From Flavobacterium sp. SLB02 (GTDB lineage Bacteria; Bacteroidota; Bacteroidia; Flavobacteriales; Flavobacteriaceae), in the NCBI RefSeq assembly GCF_009664855.1, contig NZ_CP045928.1:1-64000 (forward strand): a stretch of 64,000 nt of DNA, written 5' to 3'. Made by a program: the position numbers and the translations under genes. The notes below the pieces were generated by a model. The model was not told the DNA's origin. It worked only from the letters and a program-made list of their open reading frames with translations, and ran no database searches. Below are positions 9,105 through 17,810 of the stretch, in pieces. Position 1 is the stretch's first letter; every line of letters begins with the position of its first letter.

Positions 9105-9143
9105 AAAAAAAAGCTTCGTCTGAAATAGACGAAGCTTTTTTTA
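9105..9143. terminator. Bidirectional-type hairpin terminator
   Basis: AAGCTTCGTCT (9111-9121) and AGACGAAGCTT (9127-9137) make a perfect 11-bp stem with a 5-base loop. It is flanked by A-runs on the left and T-runs on the right. It lies between tRNA-Trp and grpE. Confidence 0.8.
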
Positions 9144-9341
9144 ATATAAGGTAAAGTTGAATTAATAATTATTTATAAAGCCGAAGCTAACCCTTAAATT
9201 CAATTTTGATTGGTGATAATTTAATTTCTAATTTTGGAACTCAAATTTACTATAAACTAAAACGTAATAGTCTTAAAATTGTATTAAATTTTAATTCATA
9301 GTTTTCGTTTTTTAAACGGCTCAGTTGCAATAAAGTGACAA

Positions 9342-9374
9342 TTTGACATTTTACAAGATTTGGCAGTACTTTTG
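9342..9374 (+). promoter_or_regulatory. grpE-dnaJ promoter
   Basis: TTTG at 9342-9345 and TACTTTTG at 9367-9374 match the Bacteroidota TTTG-N17-23-TAnnTTTG consensus with 21-bp spacing, 23 bp before the grpE ATG. No CIRCE inverted repeat is visible. Confidence 0.75.
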
Positions 9375-9397
9375 CAATCCAACAGAAAGAATAAAAA

Positions 9398-9976
9398 ATG
9401 AAGTTTAAGAATATTTTTAAAAATAAAAGTAATATGACTACGGAAAATACAGAGTTCGATCAAGAATTAGATGATGCAACGTTAGAAAATAATGCCAATG
9501 GCGAGCAGTTAATTGTTGAAGAATTAAGTGTTGAAGAGCAATTAGCTCAAGACCTTGCGAAAGAAAAAGATAAATTCTTGAGATTATTTGCTGAATTTGA
9601 AAATTACAAAAAAAGAACTTCAAAAGAGCGTATCGATTTGTTTAAAACTGCAAACCAGGATGTTTTGGTAGCAATGCTGCCTGTTTTGGATGATTTTGAC
9701 AGAGCGATTGTAGAAATCAACAAGTCTGATGATGAAAATTTGAAGAAAGGTGTTGAGTTGATTCACGAAAAATTGAAAAATACTTTGGTTTCTAAAGGTT
9801 TAGAGCAAGTTGAAGTAAGAGCAGGTGATGCTTTTAATGCTGATTTTGCTGAGGCAATTACCCAAATTCCGGCTCCGTCTGAGAAATTAAAAGGGAAAAT
9901 TGTTGATGTTATTGAAAAAGGATACAAATTAGGAGACAAAATTATTCGCTTCCCTAAAGTTGTTACCGGAAACTAA
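9398..9976 (+). CDS. grpE: Nucleotide exchange factor GrpE
   Basis: The 192-residue protein has an acidic, low-complexity N-terminus (about residues 13-50), the long helix with FAEFENYKKRTSKERIDL and the C-terminal beta domain ending KGYKLGDKIIRFPKVVTG. GrpE releases ADP from DnaK. It is immediately followed by dnaJ, while dnaK is not in the window. The ATG at 9398 fits the promoter. A second in-frame ATG at 9434 would give a 180-residue form. Confidence 0.95.
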   Translation: MKFKNIFKNKSNMTTENTEFDQELDDATLENNANGEQLIVEELSVEEQLAQDLAKEKDKFLRLFAEFENYKKRTSKERIDLFKTANQDVLVAMLPVLDDFDRAIVEINKSDDENLKKGVELIHEKLKNTLVSKGLEQVEVRAGDAFNADFAEAITQIPAPSEKLKGKIVDVIEKGYKLGDKIIRFPKVVTGN

Positions 9977-10054
9977 AAATACGAATTAGATTCTGAATGT
10001 CAATTTTTTAAGAATTGGATTTTGGATTTTAATATTTGGAATTTAACCTAAATT

Positions 10055-11167
10055 ATGAAAAAAGATTTTTACGAAATACTAGGCATTTCAAAAAATGCTG
10101 ACGCTGCCGAAATTAAAAAAGCTTACCGAAAAAGTGCATTGAAATATCACCCGGATAAAAATCCAGGCGACAAAGAGGCAGAAGAAAACTTCAAATTAGC
10201 TGCAGAAGCGTATGAAGTTTTAAGCGATCCTAACAAAAAAGCGAAATACGATCAATACGGACACCAGGCATTTGATGGTTCCGGCGGATTTGGCGGTGGC
10301 CACGGTGGTATGAATATGGATGACATTTTCAGCCAGTTTGGTGATATTTTTGGAGGCGGATTTGGTGGTTTCGGTGGAGGCGGTGGCGGTGGCCCTCGTC
10401 GTGCTAAAGGAAGCAATCTTCGAATCAAAGTAAAACTGACTTTAGAAGAAATTGCAAATGGTGTTGAGAAAAAAGTAAAAGTAAAACGTAAAGTTCAGGC
10501 TAAAGGAGTAACATACAAAACGTGTTCGACTTGTAACGGTCAGGGGCAGGTAATGCGCGTAACCAATACTATTTTAGGAAGAATGCAATCTGCGTCAACT
10601 TGTCCTACTTGTGGAGGTTCTGGTCAGATTTTAGACAAAAGACCTTCTGAAGCAGATTCACAAGGAATGGTTCAGGAAGATGAAACAGTATCAATCAAAA
10701 TTCCTGCTGGAGTTGTTGATGGTATGCAATTGAAAGTTTCTAATAAAGGAAACGATGCTCCCGGAAATAGTATTCCCGGAGATTTAATTGTAGCTATCGA
10801 AGAGCTGGAGCACGAATTCCTGAAACGTGAAGGTGAGAACATTCACTATGATTTATACATCAGTTTCCCGGAAGCAGTCTTAGGAGTTTCTAAAGATATC
10901 GAAGCCATCAACGGAAAAGTTCGTATTAAGTTAGAAGAAGGAATCCAATCCGGAAAAATCCTGAGATTAAAAGGAAAAGGTATCCCAAGTATAAACGGTT
11001 ACGGAAGCGGTGATTTACTAGTTCACGTGAATGTATGGACGCCAAAAACGTTGAATAAAGAGCAAAAACAATTTTTTGAAAATGCTTTAAACGACGATCA
11101 CTTTATTCCAAGTCCTGAAAAATCAGAAAAATCATTTTTTGAGAAAGTAAAAGATATGTTTTCATAA
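10055..11167 (+). CDS. dnaJ: Chaperone DnaJ with a half-size zinc domain
   Basis: The 370-residue protein has a J domain with HPD at 32-34, a Gly/Phe-rich linker (about 73-114) and the C-terminal substrate-binding domains. The cysteine-rich region has only two CxxCxGxG motifs (Cys157-Cys160 and Cys183-Cys186), where classical DnaJ has four, so only one zinc centre can form. I believe this shortened form is usual in Flavobacteriia. DnaJ delivers unfolded proteins to DnaK and stimulates its ATPase. It is probably cotranscribed with grpE (78-bp gap). Confidence 0.95.
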   Translation: MKKDFYEILGISKNADAAEIKKAYRKSALKYHPDKNPGDKEAEENFKLAAEAYEVLSDPNKKAKYDQYGHQAFDGSGGFGGGHGGMNMDDIFSQFGDIFGGGFGGFGGGGGGGPRRAKGSNLRIKVKLTLEEIANGVEKKVKVKRKVQAKGVTYKTCSTCNGQGQVMRVTNTILGRMQSASTCPTCGGSGQILDKRPSEADSQGMVQEDETVSIKIPAGVVDGMQLKVSNKGNDAPGNSIPGDLIVAIEELEHEFLKREGENIHYDLYISFPEAVLGVSKDIEAINGKVRIKLEEGIQSGKILRLKGKGIPSINGYGSGDLLVHVNVWTPKTLNKEQKQFFENALNDDHFIPSPEKSEKSFFEKVKDMFS

Positions 11168-11201
11168 GCTAAACTTTTTTAAAAATGTTTAAATAAATTT
11201 A

Positions 11202-11239
11202 AAAACCCATTCTAATGCAAATTTAGAATGGGTTTTTTT
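11202..11239 (+). terminator. Terminator of grpE-dnaJ
   Basis: AAACCCATTCTAA and TTAGAATGGGTTT form a GC-containing stem followed by a run of seven T, 35 bp after the dnaJ stop. Confidence 0.85.
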
Positions 11240-11330
11240 CGTAATTATACAAAGATTCGCTTCGAATTATTTACTTTTACAGGCTGTTGATCATAATGAT
11301 CCAACTGAAGCAGAAAATCTTAAATATAGC

Positions 11331-12260
11331 ATGAGCAACTTACTCGAAGTACATAAAGTCGTAAAACAATACGGTGATTATGTAGCGCTTAACGAAGTTT
11401 CATTAAATGTGCCAAAAGGCAGTATTTATGGGCTATTAGGTCCAAATGGAGCCGGAAAAACTTCCCTTATACGAATCATCAATCAAATTACTTTGCCCGA
11501 TAGTGGCGAAATAATCTTAGATGGAGAAAAATTACAGCCAAAACACGTGCAGACTATTGGTTATCTTCCCGAAGAAAGAGGATTGTATACTTCTATGAAA
11601 GTAGGAGAGCAATGTTTGTATCTGGCACAAATGAAAGGACTTACTAAAGCCGAAGCAAAAGTGCAGTTAGAGTATTGGTTTGACCGTTTAGGAATTCAGG
11701 GTTGGTGGAACAAGAAAATCCAGGAACTTTCTAAAGGAATGGCGCAAAAAATTCAGTTTGTGGTTTGTGTATTGCATAAGCCAAAGTTGTTGATTTTTGA
11801 TGAGCCTTTCTCAGGATTCGATCCTGTAAATGCCAATGTTATCAAAGATGAAATTCTGGCACTAAAAGAGCAGGGCGCAACCATTATCTTTTCGACACAT
11901 CGTATGGAAAGTGTTGAGGAACTTTGCGATCATATTGCTTTAATTCATAAATCGAATAAATTAATCGAAGGAAAATTAAGCGATGTCAAACGTCAGTTTA
12001 GAACCAATAGTTTTGAGGTCGGAATTTTGACCAGTAATGTCGAAGGTTTGATGTACGATATCACACAAAAGTTTACGGTTTCGCCGGCAAGTTTTAAATC
12101 ATTAAATGATGATTTAAAATTAGATATCCAGATTGGGAATTCGACTCCAAATGAGTTATTGAATATCCTGACACAACGCGGACAAGTAACTCATTTTTTA
12201 GAAAAAATACCAAGTGTAAATGATATTTTTATTCAGACAGTAACCGAAAACAAAAAATAA
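11331..12260 (+). CDS. ABC transporter ATPase, NatA type
   Basis: The 309-residue protein has Walker A GPNGAGKTS (37-45), the signature LSKGMAQK (133-140), Walker B LLIFDEP (153-159) and the switch His in FSTHRMES. The C-terminal extension resembles the DUF4162 region of Na+/drug-exporter ATPases. It is followed after 78 bp by its membrane partner, so it very probably energises a NatAB-like exporter. The exported substrate is unknown. Confidence 0.93.
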   Translation: MSNLLEVHKVVKQYGDYVALNEVSLNVPKGSIYGLLGPNGAGKTSLIRIINQITLPDSGEIILDGEKLQPKHVQTIGYLPEERGLYTSMKVGEQCLYLAQMKGLTKAEAKVQLEYWFDRLGIQGWWNKKIQELSKGMAQKIQFVVCVLHKPKLLIFDEPFSGFDPVNANVIKDEILALKEQGATIIFSTHRMESVEELCDHIALIHKSNKLIEGKLSDVKRQFRTNSFEVGILTSNVEGLMYDITQKFTVSPASFKSLNDDLKLDIQIGNSTPNELLNILTQRGQVTHFLEKIPSVNDIFIQTVTENKK

Positions 12261-12261
12261 A

Positions 12262-12335
12262 ATTTCAAAAAATAAATTCCAAATTCCAATGTTAGAGCGA
12301 TCAAAACTGGAAATTGGAATTTGAAAATTAAAATA
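12262..12335. repeat. Inverted repeat, AAATTCCAAATTCCAAT arms
   Basis: The words AAATTCCAAATTCCAAT and ATTGGAATTTGAA face each other between the ATPase and permease genes. A larger version of the same family lies at 22143-22222. It is located inside a presumed operon. Confidence 0.6.
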
Positions 12336-12338
12336 TTT

Positions 12339-13655
12339 ATGAGCATCATTTCGTTGATTATAAAAAGAGAATTCATTGCAAAAGTTCGCAATAAGTCTTT
12401 TGTTGTCATGACTTTTTTAAGTCCGTTGCTGTTTGTTGCAATTGCAGGATTTATTGGGTATTTGAGTTCGATGAAAGCCGAAACCAAACGAATCGCCATT
12501 CATGATGAAACAGGTTTGTTTGCGAATGATTTTGTAAAACAGAACAAAAAAGAAGCAGTATTTAAGTATCTGGATCTTTCTCAAATAGATGCAAAAGCGC
12601 TAAAAGATAGTATTACGAACGAAAGTTTTGATGGTTTAATTATTATTCCAAAAACAAATAATTTAAAAGATTTAGAAAGTAAAATTGAATTTATTTCGAA
12701 TAACAGTCCAAGCATTTCTTTTATCGAAAAAACGCAGGATGTTATTGGGGAGAAAATTACAAAGATAAATCTTGGAAAAGCAAATTTGGATACTTTAGCC
12801 ATTCAAAAAGCACAATCAGCAGTTAACATTCATTTGATAAAAGCTTCTGGCGAAGAAAGTTTAAAAGGATTAAATGAAATTAAAATCGGGATTGGCGGCG
12901 CATTTGGCTATTTGATCATGATGTTCATTATCATTTACGGAAATATGGTCATGCGCAGTGTGATCGAAGAAAAAACAAACCGAATTATAGAAATCATTAT
13001 TTCATCGGTAAAACCATTTCAGTTAATGATTGGTAAAATCATCGGAACTTCACTGGCCGGATTATTACAATTTATGATTTGGGCTATTATCGGTTTAGGA
13101 TTAATGTTTGCAGCTTCGGCATTTTTTGGTGTAAATGTTGGGCCAACAGCCAGAATTTCACCTGAATTGATGCAATCAGCCCAAAACGAAATGTCAGGAA
13201 GTGCTCAAATGTATATTAGCGAATTATGGAATTTACCAATCCCCAGTATTATAATAGGTTTTATAATTTATTTTATTGGAGGATACTTTTTATATAGTTC
13301 GTTTTACGCAGCAATTGGAGCCGCAGTTGACAATCAAACCGATTCTCAACAATTTCTTTTGCCTATTTTAATGCCGCTTATTTTAAGTGTTTACATCGGA
13401 TTTTTTACGGTTGTCAATGATCCACACGGAAGTATTGCCGTAGTATTTTCGATGATTCCACTGACCTCACCAATTGTAATGTTGATGCGACTTCCGTTTG
13501 GAGTGCCGTGGTGGCAAATCGCAATTTCGGTATCATTATTGTTTGCTACGTTTTTCCTTGTAGTTTGGTTCGCAGCCAAAATTTACCGAATCGGTATTTT
13601 AATGTATGGCAAGAAACCAACCTGGAAAGAATTGTATAGATGGCTTAAATATTAG
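12339..13655 (+). CDS. ABC transporter permease, NatB / ABC-2 type
   Basis: The protein of about 438 residues starts MSIISLIIKREFIAKVRNKSF. It has one N-terminal membrane helix, an extracytoplasmic domain of about 150 residues, then five or six helices beginning GAFGYLIMMFIIIYGNMVMRSV. The segment SVIEEKTNRIIEIIISSVKPFQLMIGKIIG is the classic ABC-2/NatB cytoplasmic loop. A TTG at 12321 in frame would add six residues, but the ATG fits the family better. It is the partner of the preceding ATPase. Confidence 0.92.
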   Translation: MSIISLIIKREFIAKVRNKSFVVMTFLSPLLFVAIAGFIGYLSSMKAETKRIAIHDETGLFANDFVKQNKKEAVFKYLDLSQIDAKALKDSITNESFDGLIIIPKTNNLKDLESKIEFISNNSPSISFIEKTQDVIGEKITKINLGKANLDTLAIQKAQSAVNIHLIKASGEESLKGLNEIKIGIGGAFGYLIMMFIIIYGNMVMRSVIEEKTNRIIEIIISSVKPFQLMIGKIIGTSLAGLLQFMIWAIIGLGLMFAASAFFGVNVGPTARISPELMQSAQNEMSGSAQMYISELWNLPIPSIIIGFIIYFIGGYFLYSSFYAAIGAAVDNQTDSQQFLLPILMPLILSVYIGFFTVVNDPHGSIAVVFSMIPLTSPIVMLMRLPFGVPWWQIAISVSLLFATFFLVVWFAAKIYRIGILMYGKKPTWKELYRWLKY

Positions 13656-13665
13656 TTTTTTTGAA

Positions 13666-13858
13666 GTTGCAAAGGTTCAGAGGTACAAAGGTTCAAAGGT
13701 TTAAAAAAAAATGAACTATATAACTTAGAATAAAAAGCAAGTTTTAAAATTATATTGAGCATTAAAGATAGATAGATTACTAATAATGGGTTAAAAGGTA
13801 AGAAAGCAACAAAGATTTTAAACTTTGTACCTCTGAACCTTTGCAACTTTGAACCTTT
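13666..13858. repeat. Long inverted repeat, GCAAAGGTTCAGAGGTACAAAG arms
   Basis: The left arm (13669-13690) and the right arm (about 13828-13857, reading CTTTGTACCTCTGAACCTTTGC) are complementary over about 22 bases and enclose about 140 bases. They fill almost the whole gap between the permease and the regulator gene. Related words occur at 25804-25835 and 40209-40272. Confidence 0.7.
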
Positions 13859-13865
13859 AAAAAAA

Positions 13866-15029
13866 ATGAGTAAAATACTAATTATAGAAGACGAAGCATC
13901 GATCAGAAGAGTTTTGGTAAAGATTTTATCAGAAGAGAATGATACCTATCAGGTAGATGAAGCAGAAGATGGAGTTGCGGGTCTTGAAAAAATAAAAAAT
14001 AACGATTACGATTTGGTTTTGTGCGATATCAAAATGCCAAAAATGGATGGTGTTGAGGTTTTGGAAGAAGCTAAAAAAATCAAACCGGAAATCCCAATGG
14101 TAATGATTTCAGGTCACGGAGATATGGAAACGGCGATTCATACCATGCGTTTGGGAGCTTTTGATTATATCTCAAAACCACCGGATTTAAATCGTTTATT
14201 GAATACGGTTCGTAATGCTTTAGATAAAAAACAACTTGTAGTTGAGAATAAAATCTTAAAGAAAAAAGTCAGCAAAAACTACGAAATGGTAGGCGAGAGC
14301 GAAGCCATCAATCATATTAAATTGATGATTGACAAAGTAGCGCAAACCGAAGCCAGAGTTTTAATTACGGGACCAAACGGAACCGGAAAGGAATTAGTAG
14401 CACATCAATTACATGAAAAAAGCGAACGTGCTAATTTTCCTTTAATCGAAGTAAACTGTGCCGCAATACCAAGCGAGTTAATCGAAAGCGAATTGTTTGG
14501 TCACGTAAAAGGTGCATTTACATCAGCAGTAAAAGATCGTGCAGGAAAGTTTGAGGCAGCAGACAAAGGAACTATTTTCTTAGATGAAATTGGAGATATG
14601 AGTCTTTCGGCGCAAGCCAAAGTGTTGCGCGCTTTGCAGGAAAGTATGATTACAAGAGTTGGAGCCGAAAAAGATATAAAAGTCGATGTTCGCGTAGTTG
14701 CCGCAACAAACAAAGATTTGAAAACTGAAATTGCCGAAGGTCGTTTCCGTGAAGATTTGTACCATCGTCTGGCTGTAATTTTAATTAAAGTTCCGCCATT
14801 GAATGAAAGACGTGATGATATTCCGGCTTTGATCAGACATTTTGCTGCTAAAATTGCTTCGGAGCAAGGAAATGTGGTTAAAATATTTTCGGCGCAAGCC
14901 ATAAAATTATTGCAGGAATACGATTGGACAGGAAATATCCGCGAACTTCGAAATGTAGTCGAAAGATTAATCATTTTAGGAGGAAACGAAATTTCTGAAA
15001 CCGATGTGAAAATGTTTGCAAGTAAATAG
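13866..15029 (+). CDS. NtrC-like response regulator lacking its DNA-binding domain
   Basis: The 387-residue protein has a receiver domain (phospho-acceptor Asp54, Lys104) followed by a sigma54-activator AAA+ domain with Walker A GPNGTGKE (169-176), Walker B TIFLDE (236-241) and the arginine-finger region. Two things are odd. The sigma54-contacting loop reads GAFTSA (216-221) instead of GAFTGA. The protein ends right after the AAA+ lid (WTGNIRELRNVVERLIIL...), so the Fis-type helix-turn-helix is missing. It could work from solution without an enhancer, or act through a partner. No sensor kinase is adjacent. Confidence 0.9.
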   Translation: MSKILIIEDEASIRRVLVKILSEENDTYQVDEAEDGVAGLEKIKNNDYDLVLCDIKMPKMDGVEVLEEAKKIKPEIPMVMISGHGDMETAIHTMRLGAFDYISKPPDLNRLLNTVRNALDKKQLVVENKILKKKVSKNYEMVGESEAINHIKLMIDKVAQTEARVLITGPNGTGKELVAHQLHEKSERANFPLIEVNCAAIPSELIESELFGHVKGAFTSAVKDRAGKFEAADKGTIFLDEIGDMSLSAQAKVLRALQESMITRVGAEKDIKVDVRVVAATNKDLKTEIAEGRFREDLYHRLAVILIKVPPLNERRDDIPALIRHFAAKIASEQGNVVKIFSAQAIKLLQEYDWTGNIRELRNVVERLIILGGNEISETDVKMFASK

Positions 15030-15131
15030 GTGCTTCGCGCAATAGGCTTTAAGCTTTAAGCTTTAGGCTATCAAAAAGAATAAATAATTTTTGCTTAAAG
15101 CATAGAGCTTAAAGCTTAAAGCATAAAAAAG

Positions 15132-15797
15132 ATGAAACTAAAAAAAATAAACGAAAAATTACAAAATGCATTAATCGAAAATGGTTTAACTGAAGCAAAT
15201 GTTTTGCAGCAGGAAACTTTTTCGACGATAAAAAGTGGTGCAGATTGCATTATTCTTTCTCCTGCCGGAAGCGGAAAAACGACAACGATTGTTTTGAATG
15301 TTATTCAGCAATTGTCAGGTCATACTGAAGAGTCGCCGCGTGCTTTGATTTTTGTTGAGGATAAAGCCAAGGTGTTAGAAATGGAAGCTCTTTTTGAGAA
15401 GTACGGAAAATATTCTAATCTGGAGGTTTACGGAGTACACGATAAAGGTGATACGGATTATGATAAAAATTATATTTCTACTGGAATAGACGTTTTAATT
15501 GGTACGCCAAATAAATTAAGTGATATGTTTACAACAGCAGGTTATAACGTAAACCGTTTGAAAATGTTTATTATCGATGATGCTGATCCAATGCTGAAAT
15601 TACGTCACGAAACTAAAATCATGCGTATTTCAAACAGTATCACCAAAACACAACGTCTTATTTTTGCTGAAACATTGACAGAACGTATCGAGATTCTGGC
15701 CGATAAAATGATGCTTGAACCTTATTTATTTGATATGGATGAAGAAGGTGAAGAGGAGCTTGATGAGGAAGAAGATGATATTCAGGAAGAGGAATAA
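15132..15797 (+). CDS. Single-domain DEAD-box-like ATPase with an acidic tail
   Basis: The 221-residue protein corresponds to the first RecA domain of DEAD-box helicases. It has a Q-motif-like LQQETF (26-31), Walker A SPAGSGKTT (43-51), GTPNKL (124-129) in place of TPGR, DDAD (149-152) in place of DEAD, and FAET (178-181) in place of SAT. The second RecA domain with motifs IV-VI is absent, so it cannot be a complete helicase by itself. The last 20 residues are almost all Asp/Glu. It may bind RNA or ATP as a regulator. The leader 15040-15125 consists of TTAAGCTTTA-like inverted repeats. Confidence 0.8.
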   Translation: MKLKKINEKLQNALIENGLTEANVLQQETFSTIKSGADCIILSPAGSGKTTTIVLNVIQQLSGHTEESPRALIFVEDKAKVLEMEALFEKYGKYSNLEVYGVHDKGDTDYDKNYISTGIDVLIGTPNKLSDMFTTAGYNVNRLKMFIIDDADPMLKLRHETKIMRISNSITKTQRLIFAETLTERIEILADKMMLEPYLFDMDEEGEEELDEEEDDIQEEE

Positions 15798-15866
15798 CGT
15801 TGCAGTTTTCAGTCTCAGTCTTAGTCTGAAAACTGTGACTGCGACTGAAAACTAAAAAAGTAATCT

Positions 15867-16682
15867 ATGGAAATGTTGAAAACACTTAAATTTTTAATAA
15901 TTGTGCTTCTTGCATTTTTTGTTATTATTTATGTAATCATTGTTTCCTATGTTTATTTTAATCAGGTTGATATGGTTTTTCAGAGTAGTAAACTCCCAAA
16001 AGATTATCAGTTTGATTATCAGCATAAATTTGAAGAATTGAATATTACGTCTTTTGATGGGGCAAAATTAAATGGTTTATTATTTAAAGCTGAAAATTCT
16101 AAAGGTTTGGTTTTTTATCTTCATGGAAATGCAGGAACTTTGGAAACTTGGGGTAAAATTGCTAAAATCTACACTAATTTAGGGTATGATATTTTTATTT
16201 TAGATTATAGAAGTTTTGGTAAAAGTGAAGGAGAAATTGAGAATGAAGAACAGTTGAATCAGGATATTTCTATTGCCTATAAATCATTGAGTAAAAAATA
16301 TCCTGAAGATAAAATTATTATTGCAGGTTATTCAATTGGTTCCGGGATTGCAACTATTCTGGCTTCTCAGAATAAACCAAAAGCTTTAATTTTGCAATCG
16401 CCTTATTATAGTTTTACAGAATTGTCGAGCAATAGAGTGCGATTTTTTCCTGATTTTCTGAAAAAGTTTAGTTTAGAAACATTTGGATATCTGCCAAAAG
16501 TAAAAGCACCAATTTATATTTTTCATGGCATGAAGGATCAATTGATTTCGTATCAAAATTCAGTTCGTTTAAGTCAGCTTTTAAAAAGTAACGGGCATTT
16601 TTATCCGCTAAAAAATCAGGAGCATATTGGTATGAATGAAAACAATGATTTTCAGAATCAGCTAAAAATAATATTACAATAG
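15867..16682 (+). CDS. Membrane-anchored alpha/beta hydrolase
   Basis: The 271-residue protein has one N-terminal membrane helix (about 9-30), the oxyanion loop HGNAG (86-90), the nucleophile elbow GYSIGSG (Ser156), Asp224 in GMKDQ and His253 in QEHIG, which together make a full catalytic triad. It resembles BEM46/YqkD-type hydrolases. The natural ester or amide substrate is unknown. The signal segment lacks a cleavage site, so the enzyme probably stays tethered to the inner membrane. Confidence 0.87.
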   Translation: MEMLKTLKFLIIVLLAFFVIIYVIIVSYVYFNQVDMVFQSSKLPKDYQFDYQHKFEELNITSFDGAKLNGLLFKAENSKGLVFYLHGNAGTLETWGKIAKIYTNLGYDIFILDYRSFGKSEGEIENEEQLNQDISIAYKSLSKKYPEDKIIIAGYSIGSGIATILASQNKPKALILQSPYYSFTELSSNRVRFFPDFLKKFSLETFGYLPKVKAPIYIFHGMKDQLISYQNSVRLSQLLKSNGHFYPLKNQEHIGMNENNDFQNQLKIILQ

Positions 16683-16710
16683 AAATAAAAAATAATAAAA
16701 ATAGAATGTT

Positions 16711-16929
16711 ATGGGATTAATGAAAGTGTATTCGGGAAGTGAAGTTTTAGCACTTGCTTTACAAGAAAGATTAGAAGAAGCGGGAGTAGAAACTACAAAA
16801 AAAGACAATATTCAGTCTGCTCGTTTAGGAGGTTTTGGACAATCTGATTTGGCCGTTGAGGTATTTATTCAGGAAACAGATTTTGCAAAAGCAAATCCGG
16901 TTATCGAAGAATTCAGAATGAGTATATAA
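16711..16929 (+). CDS. DUF2007-type small protein
   Basis: The 72-residue protein matches the DUF2007 pattern: a start like VKVYSGSEVLALALQERLEEAGV, a central glycine-rich turn, then a strand with VEVFIQETDFAKANPVIEEF. Members are sometimes called putative signal-transducing proteins, with no defined biochemical role. It follows the hydrolase gene by 28 bp. Confidence 0.75.
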   Translation: MGLMKVYSGSEVLALALQERLEEAGVETTKKDNIQSARLGGFGQSDLAVEVFIQETDFAKANPVIEEFRMSI

Positions 16930-16994
16930 AGGAAAGTTTTTAGTCTCAGTAGAGAACTGTTTACTGTGACTGAAAACTGAAAACTAAAAAAAAA

Positions 16995-17798
16995 ATGCAG
17001 TATAAAATGCTAGTGCTCGACATGGATGATACCTTGTTGACAGACGATCATAAAATTTCAGATTTAAATAAAAAAGTACTTCTTGAAGCGCAGGCAAAAG
17101 GTGTTCATGTAGTTTTGGCTTCGGGCAGACCAACATCAGCAATGACGGCTTATGCTAAGGAATTGCAGCTTGATTTGTACGATTCTTATATTATTTCGTT
17201 TAATGGAGCAGTAATCAGTACTGTAAAAGATGATCTTGTGTTGTTTGAACAATGCCTGACGCCGGAACAAATTCATGATTTGTACGATTATAGTGTAAAA
17301 ATGAAAACGCATATTATTACCTATATTGACGGTGAAATTGTTAGCGAAACAGATTCTGAGTATATCGACATCGAAAAAGAAATCACCGGATTACCACACA
17401 ATAAAGTAGCTGATTTTAAAGCAGCAGTTACCAAACCAGCGGTAAAATGCATTTTGTTGGCAGAACCTTCTTATCTAAAAGAAGTAGAAAAAGATTTAAA
17501 ATTGGCAATGCCGCATTTGAGTGTTGCGATGTCTAAACCTTTTTTCCTGGAAGCCGCTCAAAACGGAATTGATAAAGCAGCCAGTTTAAAACTTTTGGCT
17601 GAAAAGCTAAATATTCATCAAAGTGAAATTATCGCCGTAGGAAACGCAGGAAATGATTTAACTATGATCGAATATGCCGGACTTGGCGTTTGGGTTGATA
17701 ATGTTACGCCTGAATTACGTGACAGGGCAGATGTTATTGTGGCTTCAAATAATAATGACGGAGTTGCTGAAGTGGTACAGCGCTATATTCTATACTAA
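16995..17798 (+). CDS. Cof-type HAD-IIB phosphatase
   Basis: The 267-residue protein has the HAD nucleophile/acid pair Asp9 and Asp11 in LVLDMDDTLL, the type IIB cap domain in its middle, and the final motif VGNAGNDLTMIEYAGLGV that supplies the Mg-binding acids. Cof-like enzymes dephosphorylate sugar phosphates, flavin or thiamin intermediates. The specificity here is not deducible. It may form a unit with the GNAT gene that starts 12 bp downstream. Confidence 0.92.
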   Translation: MQYKMLVLDMDDTLLTDDHKISDLNKKVLLEAQAKGVHVVLASGRPTSAMTAYAKELQLDLYDSYIISFNGAVISTVKDDLVLFEQCLTPEQIHDLYDYSVKMKTHIITYIDGEIVSETDSEYIDIEKEITGLPHNKVADFKAAVTKPAVKCILLAEPSYLKEVEKDLKLAMPHLSVAMSKPFFLEAAQNGIDKAASLKLLAEKLNIHQSEIIAVGNAGNDLTMIEYAGLGVWVDNVTPELRDRADVIVASNNNDGVAEVVQRYILY

Positions 17799-17810
17799 AT
17801 TATTCCTGAG

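Noticed and set aside
12321..12338. TTG start of the NatB-like permease
   Set aside because: It lies in an intergenic inverted repeat; the ATG at 12339 gives the usual membrane N-terminus.
15132..15797. Truncated helicase as a sequencing frameshift
   Set aside because: The frame ends in a long acidic tail, and no second RecA domain appears downstream in any frame, where another gene starts within 70 bp.
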